NCBI GenBank assembly: GCA_016715425.1
Contig: JADKAC010000001.1
Span: 248,001-312,000 of the forward strand
DNA from: Bacteroidota bacterium
GTDB lineage: Bacteria; Bacteroidota; Bacteroidia; Chitinophagales; BACL12
Direction of reading: 5' to 3'
DNA length: 64,000 nucleotides
A model generated the notes under the pieces. It searched no databases, was not told the origin of the DNA, and was given only the letters and a program-made list of their open reading frames with translations. Within the stretch, counting starts at the first letter, position 1, and every line of letters starts with the position of its first letter. Shown here piece after piece: positions 34,340 to 42,876 of the stretch. Made by a program: the position numbers and the translations under genes.

Positions 34340-34891
34340 CTAAGCATTGGTATCAACCCACTTTTCAAAGGCTTCCATAAAATTCTTTAAGAATCCTTTG
34401 GTAGAATCATTAATAAGTTCACCATTGTCATCAAAAAGTTCAGGAGCTCCACCAATATATGCTTCTGGTTGTGCCATGGTGGGTACATTTACAAATGTTA
34501 GCTGCTGTCTTAAATGGTGATTAGCTCCAAATCCGCTAATGTTACCTATGGAAACACTAACAATAGCACCGGGTTTTCCATCCCAGGAATTTTGACCATA
34601 AGGTCGAGATCCCACATCAATAGCATTTACTAAAACCCCAGGTACAGAGCGGTTATATTCAGGGGTCAGAAACAGAAGGCCGTCCACAGCCCTAATTTTT
34701 TCTCGGAATGTTACCCATTCCTTCGGTGGATTTTCTTCCAAATCTTGGTTAAACATCGGAAGATCACCTATGTCGATTATTTCCAGAGATAAAGATTCCG
34801 GTGCAAGCGCTATCAATGCTTTGGCCATTTTCAGGCTAAAGGATTCTTTACGAAGACTTCCTACAATAACTCCTATTTTATGTTTTTTCAT
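34340..34891 (-). CDS. NAD(P)H-dependent FMN reductase / quinone reductase
   Basis: 183-residue flavodoxin-like reductase. The FMN phosphate loop 'GSLRKESFSLKMAKAL' is followed by 'LFLTPEYNRSVPGVLVNAIDVGSRP', typical of the ChrR/YieF and azoreductase group. It would reduce quinones, chromate or azo dyes by two electrons. Its start overlaps the catalase remnant's stop (ATGA), so it was once co-translated with that gene. Confidence 0.92.
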   Translation of the reverse strand: MKKHKIGVIVGSLRKESFSLKMAKALIALAPESLSLEIIDIGDLPMFNQDLEENPPKEWVTFREKIRAVDGLLFLTPEYNRSVPGVLVNAIDVGSRPYGQNSWDGKPGAIVSVSIGNISGFGANHHLRQQLTFVNVPTMAQPEAYIGGAPELFDDNGELINDSTKGFLKNFMEAFEKWVDTNA

Positions 34892-35609
34892 AAAGTTGCT
34901 TTTTGTTTTGTTTTAAAAAATTTAGAAAACCTATCTGTTGGTTGGTTTTGGTACTCATTTATTATATTATAAGGTGTCATATCAAAGTTATTCACTTCAC
35001 TCATACTTAACCCTCGTGTTTTTGCCACTCCTTGTCCATATTCAGGATCTGCTTTAAAGCAGTTTCTAATATGACGAATCTGAATAAATCTCTCTGCACC
35101 ACCTACTTGAGCTGCTGTTTTGTTACATAACACATCTGCTTTGCCAATGGTTTTAAAATTGCGGTATAAATCGCTTGGTTGTGTGAAGCAATCTTCTTCA
35201 TCAGAAAAGTTTTCAATGTCTTGTTGGGTTACAAAATGAAACTTTACCCAATGTCTAATATTATCTTGGTTGATATAACTAAAGAGGTGTGGCTTCCAAA
35301 AACATGCATGTGTCTATAACCTTTAGGAATGCCTCGTTGGCTAATGGTTATTGTAACTTGATGTAGGAATTCAGGCAGTAAAGTCCAAAAATCCCAGTTG
35401 CTATTGGCACTTCTTAAATTGGTTTTAGGATCCCGTATTACAGCACGATTCAAGTCGGGGAATTTCATTGGATCCCGAAAGAAAAATACAAGTGTGTTAT
35501 TTCCTACTAAATTCCAAATAACTTCTTCGGTATAAAATTTTAGTGCGAAACCTCTAATATCTCTTTCAGCATCTGCAGTTCCTCTTTTTCCACCAACTGT
35601 AGAAAATCG
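34888..35609 (-). pseudogene. Decayed catalase gene
   Basis: Minus-strand reading gives clear catalase sequence in two frames. First comes 'FSTVGGKRGTADAERDIRGFALKFY', 'FFRDPMKFPDLNRAV' and 'RGIPKGYRHMHVFGSHT'. After a frameshift near 35290 it continues 'YINQDNIRHWVKFHFVTQQDIENF' and jumps directly to the C-terminal 'QPSDLYRNF', 'RHIRNCFKADPEYGQGVA'. Missing are the N-terminal ~100 residues with the catalytic His and the middle part with the heme Tyr. At least two deletions and one frameshift mean no active enzyme is made. Confidence 0.9.
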
Positions 35610-35784
35610 GTCTGCTCATTCTTGTTTCTTCTGCTATTTTGGTCATACCAATTGCCTTAGCTATATGTCAGATTGCAATCACGATTTCATCATCAATTCC
35701 CACTTCCAAAACTGTATTTAAATATTCGGCAATCATTTCATTGCTGTCTAAATAATCTGCTATATCAAATTTTGTTTTTTCCAT
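35610..35784 (-). pseudogene. Decayed antitoxin gene (HigA/addiction-module antidote type), fused to the catalase remnant
   Basis: From ATG at 35784 the minus strand reads 'MEKTKFDIADYLDSNEMIAEYL', then 'EVGIDDEIVIAI', stop, 'HIAKAIGMTKIAEETRMSR'. This follows chromosomal addiction-module antidote proteins whose helix-turn-helix starts at 'IAEETGLSR'. There is an in-frame stop, and the DNA-binding half is replaced by catalase sequence at about 35609. No toxin gene accompanies it. Confidence 0.82.
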
Positions 35785-35852
35785 TGTTCATTTTTTTAGT
35801 TTGTCCCAAATTTCTTTCCTGAAACCAACCAATAAATATAAGTTTAAGTAAC

Positions 35853-36731
35853 CTATAGTTTAATTATCGAAAAAACATTTACCAATTGAGTGTTTAAATC
35901 AATTACTTCTATTAAATAATAACCCGGTGTCAATGAATTTACATCTTCATTAATTACATCACCATAAATATTTTGATACGAGAATAATACACTTCCTTGC
36001 AAATCTTTAATAAAAATATTCACTAAATTATTTGATGAATTTTTTAAATAAAAATAATCATGCATCGGATTTGGATAGACATATATTTGAGAGCTGAAAT
36101 TTGTTTGGTTGACAGCTAATGAATAATCTTTGAAAATAACAGCCAATCTAATTTTAATTACATTGTCTTGTGGAATGCATTCTAATGCTGCTGTTTCTGA
36201 AAAGATGTCAATGTAGTTTGTGTAAAAGAAATTATAATCACTGAAGTCATCACTCAATCTATTAAATATAGTTGCATTGGTGCCATTGATTGCTTCTAAA
36301 TAACCTGTTTGAGCATATAAAGATGCCTGAGCCATCATATATTCTCCATCTTCATATAAATAATCGGTACTATCCCATTTTATTTGAGGTGGTAGTCCGG
36401 GCGAATCATCATACACAATATAAAAAGTATATTGTCGAACATCTGCAAATGGAAGAATTTCACTTTTTAAATTCACACAATTATCCAAATTAAATTCTGC
36501 ATCTACTTCAGGACTAAAAGCACCGATTGAAATTGGATATTCAAAAGTATTATCTAATAAGTCGAGTCCTTCATCAAAACCATCGGTAGCATTTTCATCA
36601 CAACCCACCCAAAGTGTATCAGTATAACCATCAGGATGATAAACTATAAACTTTGCATTCCATGGTGGATGTTGAGCAAACATAAATTGATGCACAAAAA
36701 ATAAAATGAAAATTGTATAAATACTTTTCAA
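35853..36731 (-). CDS. Secreted protein with T9SS C-terminal sorting domain
   Basis: 292 residues: signal peptide 'MKSIYTIFILFFVHQFMFAQ', an uncharacterised ~190-residue beta-rich region beginning 'HPPWNAKFIVYHPDGYTDTLWVGCDENATDGFD', read in parts, and a T9SS type A sorting domain of ~80 residues ('IYVYPNPMHDYFYLKNSS' to 'GYYLIEVID'). It is expected on the cell surface or in the medium. The mature domain is not recognised. Confidence 0.85.
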   Translation of the reverse strand: MKSIYTIFILFFVHQFMFAQHPPWNAKFIVYHPDGYTDTLWVGCDENATDGFDEGLDLLDNTFEYPISIGAFSPEVDAEFNLDNCVNLKSEILPFADVRQYTFYIVYDDSPGLPPQIKWDSTDYLYEDGEYMMAQASLYAQTGYLEAINGTNATIFNRLSDDFSDYNFFYTNYIDIFSETAALECIPQDNVIKIRLAVIFKDYSLAVNQTNFSSQIYVYPNPMHDYFYLKNSSNNLVNIFIKDLQGSVLFSYQNIYGDVINEDVNSLTPGYYLIEVIDLNTQLVNVFSIIKL

Positions 36732-37177
36732 TGTTTTATAATTAAATGGAAGGTAGTAAAATTTATTTGATGAGAAGGAGAGAATTGTGTAACTGTAGAA
36801 TTGTAGAATTGTGTAACTGAAAATGCGATAGCGAAGGCTATTGGCGATGGCTTGATTTAATTAAAATTGAAACTTGAATTTTTTTTTCCAAAAGCAAATA
36901 GCTAACAGCCAATAGTTGATGGATGTAGAATTGTAGAACTGTAGAATTGTAGAACTGTTGAATTGTGTAATTGAAAATGTAGAGCTATTATTTTCCCCCT
37001 ATCGGTAGGTATCCTTGCCAACCGAAACCTATTGCACAACTCGGTAGGTGAGGAGAGGCTGACGGTTAAAAAAAGCAATCTCAAAAATGTACAGTGATTA
37101 TTGATTTCCAATAATCAAAAATCTGACTACATGTAAACAACTCTTTATAGTCGTTTATCTATCTTCGCTACATATTT
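36732..37177. other. Intergenic region with tandem 'tagaattg' repeats and a GC-richer patch
   Basis: 446 nt without a gene. 36783-36820 and 36922-36975 consist of near-tandem 8-9-nt words of the form TAGAATTG/TAGAACTG. 36822-36856 has 'gcgatagcgaaggctattggcgatggc' words that recur in other gaps. 36998-37068 is a GC-richer patch with TCGGTAGGT twice (37012, 37041) and partial inverted matches. The last ~40 nt before 37178 contain TATCTTCG, a weak -7 candidate. Confidence 0.7.
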
Positions 37178-39283
37178 ATGCGTCAACTCTTCGCAATTTT
37201 CATAATCCTTTTGCAGGTTTTTTACCTAAATGCCCAAACAAATATTTCGGGTATTATTAATCGCTATGAAAAGGTTTTGCTCGTAGATTTTTGTAATAAT
37301 AAAGTAGTGGTGGAATCTGCAGTGGGTTATAGTGTTGGCGATCGTGTTATGCTCATTCAAATGTCGGGTGCGACAATTGATCAGACAAATACATCTGCCT
37401 TCGGGTCTATAACAGATTATGCATTAGCAGGTAATTATGAAATATTGACTATTGGAAATATCAGTTTCAACGTAATCACTTTTGAAGAAACGATGGAGCG
37501 GTATTATGATGCTGTCGGTGGCAAAGTACAATTAGTAGATATTCCCGAATATGATAATGTGATTATTGAAGATGAAGTAATTGCGATGGAATGGAATGGA
37601 AGCAAAGGTGGAATTGTGGCTTTCACTGCAACCGGCACAGTAACTTTTAATGAAGATATTGATGTAGAAGGGCAGGGCTTTTATGGTGGTGATGATTACA
37701 GTCATTTACTCTGTTATGGCGGCACAGGAAATTATACAGGCTATGTATGTAATGAAGCTGAATATTGTGGCAGCAGAAAAGGCGAAGGTATAGGAGTTGA
37801 ACTTGGTGCAGATAGTTTAGGAAGAGGTGCACCTGGTAATGGTGGCGGTGGTGGCAACGATAGTAATTCAGGTGGCGGCGGCGGAAGTAATTATGGTTCA
37901 GGTGGTATAGGTGGAAAAAGATTGAATGTTACCGGTAGCGATTGTGGTGGTAATTATCCGGGTTTGGGTGGATACAATTTAGCGTATTCAGCGGCTTCAA
38001 ATAAAATTTTTATGGGCGGTGGAGGTGGTAGTGGTGATCAAAATGAAAATGACGGTACCAGTGGCGCCGATGGTGGAGGTATTGTGTTTATCCGTGCAGC
38101 AGAAGTTATAGGAAATAATTTTACTATTAAAGCGGGTGGTCGCAGTGTATTTGCTGTTGCCGGACGAGATGCTGCCGGTGGCGGCGGCGGTGGCGGAGCA
38201 GTTATTTTTGATGTGCCTCTCGTATCATCTCCAATTAATATTCTGCTTACCGGTGGTGACGGCGGGGATGTAGATAATAATAATGATGCAATAAGTTGTA
38301 ACGGTCCCGGCGGCGGCGGCGGTGGTGGGATTTTAATTTTACCCGATGGTGCTTTACCGGCAAATGTGCTATTAAATGCAGATGGCGGCGCTGTTGGAGA
38401 AACAATAAATGCAAGTGCACCGGCAGCTTGTAATGGTAGTAGCAATGAAGCAACGGCAGGGCAGGCGGGTGGTTATCTTACTGAATTTGTATTAGCAGAG
38501 CCAACCACTATTTTTATTCCATTGACTTTAAGTCTTGATCCGGAAGATATTACTATTTGTTTTGGTGAAAGTATCAGCATTACAAGTACAAGTGATGGTA
38601 CAGGCACTTTAACTTATGAATGGAATGATTATCTCAATTCTATTACTCCCGATTTAAGCATTGTTCCAAATAATTCTATTGCGTATGCTTTAACAGTTAC
38701 CGATGAGCGGGATTGCCAGATTACAAAAGCTTGTGATGTTACAGTAATTGATAGTGTGTATGCGCTTGCAATACCTGATGCTACAATTATTTTGGGTGAG
38801 TATGTGAATTTGTATGCGAGTGTTATCGGTGTTAATTATGATTACCTATGGACACCAACGGATTATAATATTTCTGATCCCACTTCTGCAACTCCGGTTG
38901 TAAATCCATTTACTACTACTACTTATTGTCTTGAAGCATCTGATGCGCAAAGTGGATGTATTTATAATTCATGTATTGAAATACAAGTGATAAATGATGT
39001 AGTAATTCCAAATGCATTTTCTCCTAATGGCGATGGATTAAATGATGTGTTCTCTGTTCCTTATCTCGGGGATATTTGCAACTCAATTACTTTCTTCCAG
39101 GTATTCGACAGATGGGGACAAGTGGTGTATGATTATTATCTGGATACAGATCAGAATGGTTGGGATGGTACACATATTAATAACGGACAACCCGAACCTA
39201 TCGGCAATTATATTTATCTTATAAAATTAGATTGCGACAGCGGAGAACGGATTTTTGCTAATGATGTCATCTTATTGCGCTGA
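37178..39283 (+). CDS. Large secreted Gly-rich protein with gliding-motility-type (T9SS type B) C-terminus
   Basis: 701 residues. After a signal peptide (MRQLFAIFIILLQVFYLNAQ) comes a beta domain, then a glycine-rich stretch (residues ~220-390, with several GGGGG runs), an Ig/PKD-like region ('ICFGESISITSTSDGTGTLTYEW') and the type B sorting domain 'VVIPNAFSPNGDGLNDVFSVP...RWGQVVY'. Such proteins are exported by the T9SS and attached to or released from the surface; adhesin-like roles are common. The Gly-rich part resembles glycine-rich cell-surface repeats. No neighbour points to a precise role. Confidence 0.85.
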   Translation: MRQLFAIFIILLQVFYLNAQTNISGIINRYEKVLLVDFCNNKVVVESAVGYSVGDRVMLIQMSGATIDQTNTSAFGSITDYALAGNYEILTIGNISFNVITFEETMERYYDAVGGKVQLVDIPEYDNVIIEDEVIAMEWNGSKGGIVAFTATGTVTFNEDIDVEGQGFYGGDDYSHLLCYGGTGNYTGYVCNEAEYCGSRKGEGIGVELGADSLGRGAPGNGGGGGNDSNSGGGGGSNYGSGGIGGKRLNVTGSDCGGNYPGLGGYNLAYSAASNKIFMGGGGGSGDQNENDGTSGADGGGIVFIRAAEVIGNNFTIKAGGRSVFAVAGRDAAGGGGGGGAVIFDVPLVSSPINILLTGGDGGDVDNNNDAISCNGPGGGGGGGILILPDGALPANVLLNADGGAVGETINASAPAACNGSSNEATAGQAGGYLTEFVLAEPTTIFIPLTLSLDPEDITICFGESISITSTSDGTGTLTYEWNDYLNSITPDLSIVPNNSIAYALTVTDERDCQITKACDVTVIDSVYALAIPDATIILGEYVNLYASVIGVNYDYLWTPTDYNISDPTSATPVVNPFTTTTYCLEASDAQSGCIYNSCIEIQVINDVVIPNAFSPNGDGLNDVFSVPYLGDICNSITFFQVFDRWGQVVYDYYLDTDQNGWDGTHINNGQPEPIGNYIYLIKLDCDSGERIFANDVILLR

Positions 39284-39343
39284 TTGTTTTTTGGCGATTC
39301 TTTCTAAATCTTACTGTTTTTACCTATTTCATTGATTAAATCT

Positions 39344-39351
39344 TATCTTTG
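39344..39351 (+). promoter_or_regulatory. Putative -7 box (TATCTTTG) of rpsA
   Basis: TATCTTTG fits TAnnTTTG, 80 nt before the start codon. The leader contains a possible hairpin (GCTTGT at 39358 with ACAAGC at 39385), which could serve autoregulation by S1; that is only inference. Confidence 0.55.
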
Positions 39352-39431
39352 CAGCCCGCTTGTAAAATGATGTTCTAATCTTTCACAAGCACGACATAAA
39401 CTAATTATTTAACCATTTAAAAACTTGTTTT

Positions 39432-41609
39432 TTGACAGAAAACGAAAATTTGGAGCAGGAAAATGTTCAGAACACTGACTCCGATGTTACATCACCGGAA
39501 GTAGAAACTACAGAAGTGGAAACAAATGAAACAGAAACTAATGAAGTAGAAACTAATGAAGTAACAGAAACCACCAAACCTGTAGCGTTCGACGATTTTG
39601 ATTGGGACGCTGACAAACGCAACCGGGTATCCTACCCAAAAGAAAAAGCCGAAGAGCTTGAAAAAATTTACGAAGCCACTTTCCGCACTCTTAACAATGA
39701 TGAAATTGTATTAGCCACTATTGTGGGTATTACGGATTCTGATGTGGTAATGAATGTGGGTTATAAAAGCGACGGATTAATTCCTAAAACTGAATTCAGA
39801 GATATTGAAGATTTGAAAATAGGTCAGGAGTATGATGTCTATGTTGTTTCCAAAGAAGACCTGAAAGGTCACCTTGTGCTTTCCCGCAAAAATGCCAAGA
39901 TGATGAAAGCCTGGGATAAGATTGTGGATGCATATAAAAATGAAGTAATCGTAACCGGAAATATTGTAAGTAAAACTAAAGGCGGACTTATCGTTGAAGT
40001 ATTCGGATTAGAAACTTTCTTACCCGGATCTCAAATTGATGTGAAGCCTATTACTGATTATGATATTTATGTGGGTAAGAAAATGGAATTCAAAGTAGTG
40101 AAGATTAACGAAGCAATTAAAAATGCAGTTGTTTCTCACAAAGCACTTATTGAATCCGATATCGAAAGTCAACGTCAGGAAATTATTGGTAAACTTGAAA
40201 AAGGTCAGGTACTCGAAGGTCTTATTAAAAATATTACAGACTTCGGTGCATTCATTGATCTTGGTGGTGTTGATGGTTTATTATACATCACGGATATTTC
40301 ATGGGGACGTATCACTCATCCAAATGAAGTATTACAACTCAATCAAAAACTGAATGTAGTTGTTCTTGATTTTGATGATAATAAAAAACGTATCAGCCTT
40401 GGCTTAAAACAACTTACTCCGCATCCTTGGGATGTATTGGAAGAAACCATTCAGGTGGGAAGTACAGTAAATGGTAAGATTGTAAATATTGAAGATTACG
40501 GTGCATTCTTAGAAGTGCAGCCTGGTGTAGAAGGATTGGTGCATGTGTCAGAAATTTCATGGAGCAATCAACCAATAAACAGTAAGGACTTCTTTAAGAT
40601 GAATGATTCTTACGAAGCGAAAGTGGTAACATTAGATCGTGAAGAACGCAAGATGTCACTTTCATTAAAACAACTTACTGAAGATCCATGGAGTAAAGTG
40701 GAAGAAAAATATCCTGTGGGTAGCAGACATACAGGTGTTGTAAAAAATCTAACACCTTATGGCGTGTTTGTAGAATTGGATGAAAATTCAGGTGGCATGG
40801 TTCACATCAGCGACTTGTCGTGGACTAAGCGTTTCCAACATCCTGGCGATTTCACTAAAGTTGGTGAAAGCTTAGATGTAATCATCATGGATATTGATAA
40901 AGAAAACCGCAAAATGTCATTAGGACATAAGCAGGTTGAAGAAGATCCATGGGATACTTTTGAAACTGTTTTCCCTGAAGGTTCAGTGCATGAAGCAACT
41001 ATTATCCGTAAGGATGATAAAGGTGCTATCGTTTCTTTACCTTATGGTGTGGAAGGATACGCTCCAAATCGTCATCTTGAAAAAGAAGATGGTACTTCAG
41101 CACAAATTGAAGAGACATTATCTTTCCGGGTGATTGAATTTGATCGCAACGATAAACGTATACTTGTTTCTCATACACGCTTCCATCAGGATAAAAACAA
41201 TGAAGAGCAAAAGGAGAAAAAAGAAACCATGCGCAAGGAAGAGAAGAAAACCAAGACTGTGATGAAAGGTGTTCAGAAAAACATCGAGAAAACTACACTT
41301 GGCGAATTGGATGTGTTAAATCAATTGCGGGATAGAATGGAAGCCGATTTGTCTGCTCCTAAAGCAAAAAAGGTTACTAAGGAAGAATTGCCCGCAGTAA
41401 AAGAAGTAAAGGAGCCGATTAAAACGGAAGATGCACCTGCTTTAAATACTGAAGAAACCATTGCTAAGGAAGAAGCACCTGCGGAAAAGAAGAAAAAAGC
41501 AGTTGCGAAAAAAGAAGAACCTGCTATAGAGAATGAAGATGCTGTTGCAGAAAATGAAGAACCAAAGGAAGATTCTACGGAAGAAACCGAAGGTGAAGAC
41601 AAAGCATAA
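39432..41609 (+). CDS. rpsA: 30S ribosomal protein S1
   Basis: 725 residues. An acidic Glu/Thr/Val-rich N-terminus (~50 residues) precedes six S1 RNA-binding OB folds, e.g. 'GLIKNITDFGAFIDLGGVDGL', 'GKIVNIEDYGAFLEV', 'GVVKNLTPYGVFVELDE' with 'GLVHVSEISW', 'GMVHISDLSW'. The last ~110 residues are a Lys/Glu/Ala-rich low-complexity tail. S1 binds mRNA and promotes initiation, important in phyla with weak Shine-Dalgarno use. No in-frame ATG exists near the start, so TTG at 39432 is the likely start; an in-frame stop lies at 39402. Confidence 0.95.
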   Translation: MTENENLEQENVQNTDSDVTSPEVETTEVETNETETNEVETNEVTETTKPVAFDDFDWDADKRNRVSYPKEKAEELEKIYEATFRTLNNDEIVLATIVGITDSDVVMNVGYKSDGLIPKTEFRDIEDLKIGQEYDVYVVSKEDLKGHLVLSRKNAKMMKAWDKIVDAYKNEVIVTGNIVSKTKGGLIVEVFGLETFLPGSQIDVKPITDYDIYVGKKMEFKVVKINEAIKNAVVSHKALIESDIESQRQEIIGKLEKGQVLEGLIKNITDFGAFIDLGGVDGLLYITDISWGRITHPNEVLQLNQKLNVVVLDFDDNKKRISLGLKQLTPHPWDVLEETIQVGSTVNGKIVNIEDYGAFLEVQPGVEGLVHVSEISWSNQPINSKDFFKMNDSYEAKVVTLDREERKMSLSLKQLTEDPWSKVEEKYPVGSRHTGVVKNLTPYGVFVELDENSGGMVHISDLSWTKRFQHPGDFTKVGESLDVIIMDIDKENRKMSLGHKQVEEDPWDTFETVFPEGSVHEATIIRKDDKGAIVSLPYGVEGYAPNRHLEKEDGTSAQIEETLSFRVIEFDRNDKRILVSHTRFHQDKNNEEQKEKKETMRKEEKKTKTVMKGVQKNIEKTTLGELDVLNQLRDRMEADLSAPKAKKVTKEELPAVKEVKEPIKTEDAPALNTEETIAKEEAPAEKKKKAVAKKEEPAIENEDAVAENEEPKEDSTEETEGEDKA

Positions 41610-41630
41610 CAGTTTTTTTTTTAAATAATA

Positions 41631-41666
41631 AAAAAGCCATTCGGGTGTGAGTCCGGATGGCTTTTT
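41631..41666 (+). terminator. Rho-independent terminator after rpsA
   Basis: Hairpin AGCCATTCGG / CCGGATGGCT with an 8-nt loop, flanked by A-rich and T-rich tracts. It ends 30 nt before the next gene's ATG. Confidence 0.93.
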
Positions 41667-41695
41667 GTTTTTTTGTACTTTATAAAATTACAACT

Positions 41696-42109
41696 ATGCA
41701 ATATTGGTTAATAAAATCAGATCCCGAAACTTACGATTGGAACGACATTGTAAAACAAAAAACAGATGTGTGGGATGGTGTAAGAAATTATGCCGCTCGT
41801 TTGCATTTGCGGGCCATGAAAAAAAATGATTTGGTGTTATTTTATCACAGTGGTGACGACCGTTGTATTAAAGGCATTGTGCGCATTGCAAAAGAAGCAT
41901 ATCCTGACCCAACAGCAACGGAAGACGACTGGACGGCAGTGGATATTACTTATGTAAAACCCCTGAAACAAGATGTGAGCCTTGCAGAAATAAAAGCAGA
42001 ACCAAGTTTAGCAGATATTCTCCTAATTAAAATCAGCAGACTATCCGTAATGCCAATTACCACTTTTCAATTTCAGAAAATTTTGGAAATGGGGAAGACG
42101 GGGATGTGA
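41696..42109 (+). CDS. EVE-domain protein
   Basis: 137 residues forming one EVE (PUA-like) domain: 'MQYWLIKSDPETYDWNDI', 'WDGVRNYAARLHLRAMKKNDLVLFYHSG', read in parts, and 'IKGIVRIAKEAYPDPTA'. EVE domains bind modified nucleotides in RNA or DNA. ATG at 41696 was chosen over 41657 because it gives the standard N-terminus, and the upstream start would lie in the rpsA terminator. It is a stand-alone gene. Confidence 0.92.
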   Translation: MQYWLIKSDPETYDWNDIVKQKTDVWDGVRNYAARLHLRAMKKNDLVLFYHSGDDRCIKGIVRIAKEAYPDPTATEDDWTAVDITYVKPLKQDVSLAEIKAEPSLADILLIKISRLSVMPITTFQFQKILEMGKTGM

Positions 42110-42204
42110 TTATTGATTTGCAACGGCAAATTGTCTTGTCCTTAATTAAGTTTATATAGATTTACAGGAAATACTAAATTGTATTTTTTAAAGAAAATTA
42201 AAAT

Positions 42205-42666
42205 ATGAAAAACCGTTACCTGATTATCTTAACCATTTTGAGTTTTAATATATCTGCACTTGTTGCGCAGAATTTTACTGATGATTTTCAAATACTACTC
42301 GAAGCAGAAGACATCTCTGATTTAAAAAATGAGTTTACATCCTACAGTGAGGGTTTAGATGCAAACCTTTACACGAGTCGTCAGGAATTAGAAGGATTTT
42401 ATATCACTATTGTAGATCAGGCCGGGTATTGGATTATTTACGGCACATCTAATGGGGATCTTCCAAAAGTATTAAACGCACTTAATATGATGGAGTTAAT
42501 TCCACCTACCGGATATACAATGTTTGATTCAAATGATGACGAGTCAATTGCCCTTGGAGAAGGTACAAAAAGAAGAGTAACGTTTGTTAGCGATGACCGC
42601 TCATCCATTGCAAACTTTAATTATTCATTTGATAATTCTCTCACATTCACAATTACGAAAAAATAA
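42205..42666 (+). CDS. Small secreted protein of unknown function, paralogue A
   Basis: 153 residues with a signal peptide (MKNRYLIILTILSFNISALVAQ). The mature part starts 'NFTDDFQILLEAEDISDLKNEF'. It is clearly homologous to the protein encoded at 43994-44452: the same signal peptide, the same 'FTSY.E...ANLYTS' and 'FTITKK/ITITKE' ends. No known domain recognised. The alternating beta-strand pattern and acidic 'FDSNDDES' loop are visible. Confidence 0.75.
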   Translation: MKNRYLIILTILSFNISALVAQNFTDDFQILLEAEDISDLKNEFTSYSEGLDANLYTSRQELEGFYITIVDQAGYWIIYGTSNGDLPKVLNALNMMELIPPTGYTMFDSNDDESIALGEGTKRRVTFVSDDRSSIANFNYSFDNSLTFTITKK

Positions 42667-42876
42667 TAGATGGGTTCGTAAGAAAATTTTTGAGCAGCGC
42701 AGTTTTGAAGTTGGCTTGTTGAAAAAAAATTAAATAATAATGTACCTATTGCTGTAAGTTTTTATATAGGGGAAATATCAACCGATAAATAATTGTCTTT
42801 TATTACAGTTCTAAACATCTATATATCTATATATTTATATATCCAGTGTTTACTTTCGCTATTAGCCATCGTTTTA

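Noticed and set aside
38038..38445. Pro/Ala/Ser-rich frame opposite the Gly-rich secreted protein
   Set aside because: It arises from the reverse complement of glycine codons; no start context or homology.
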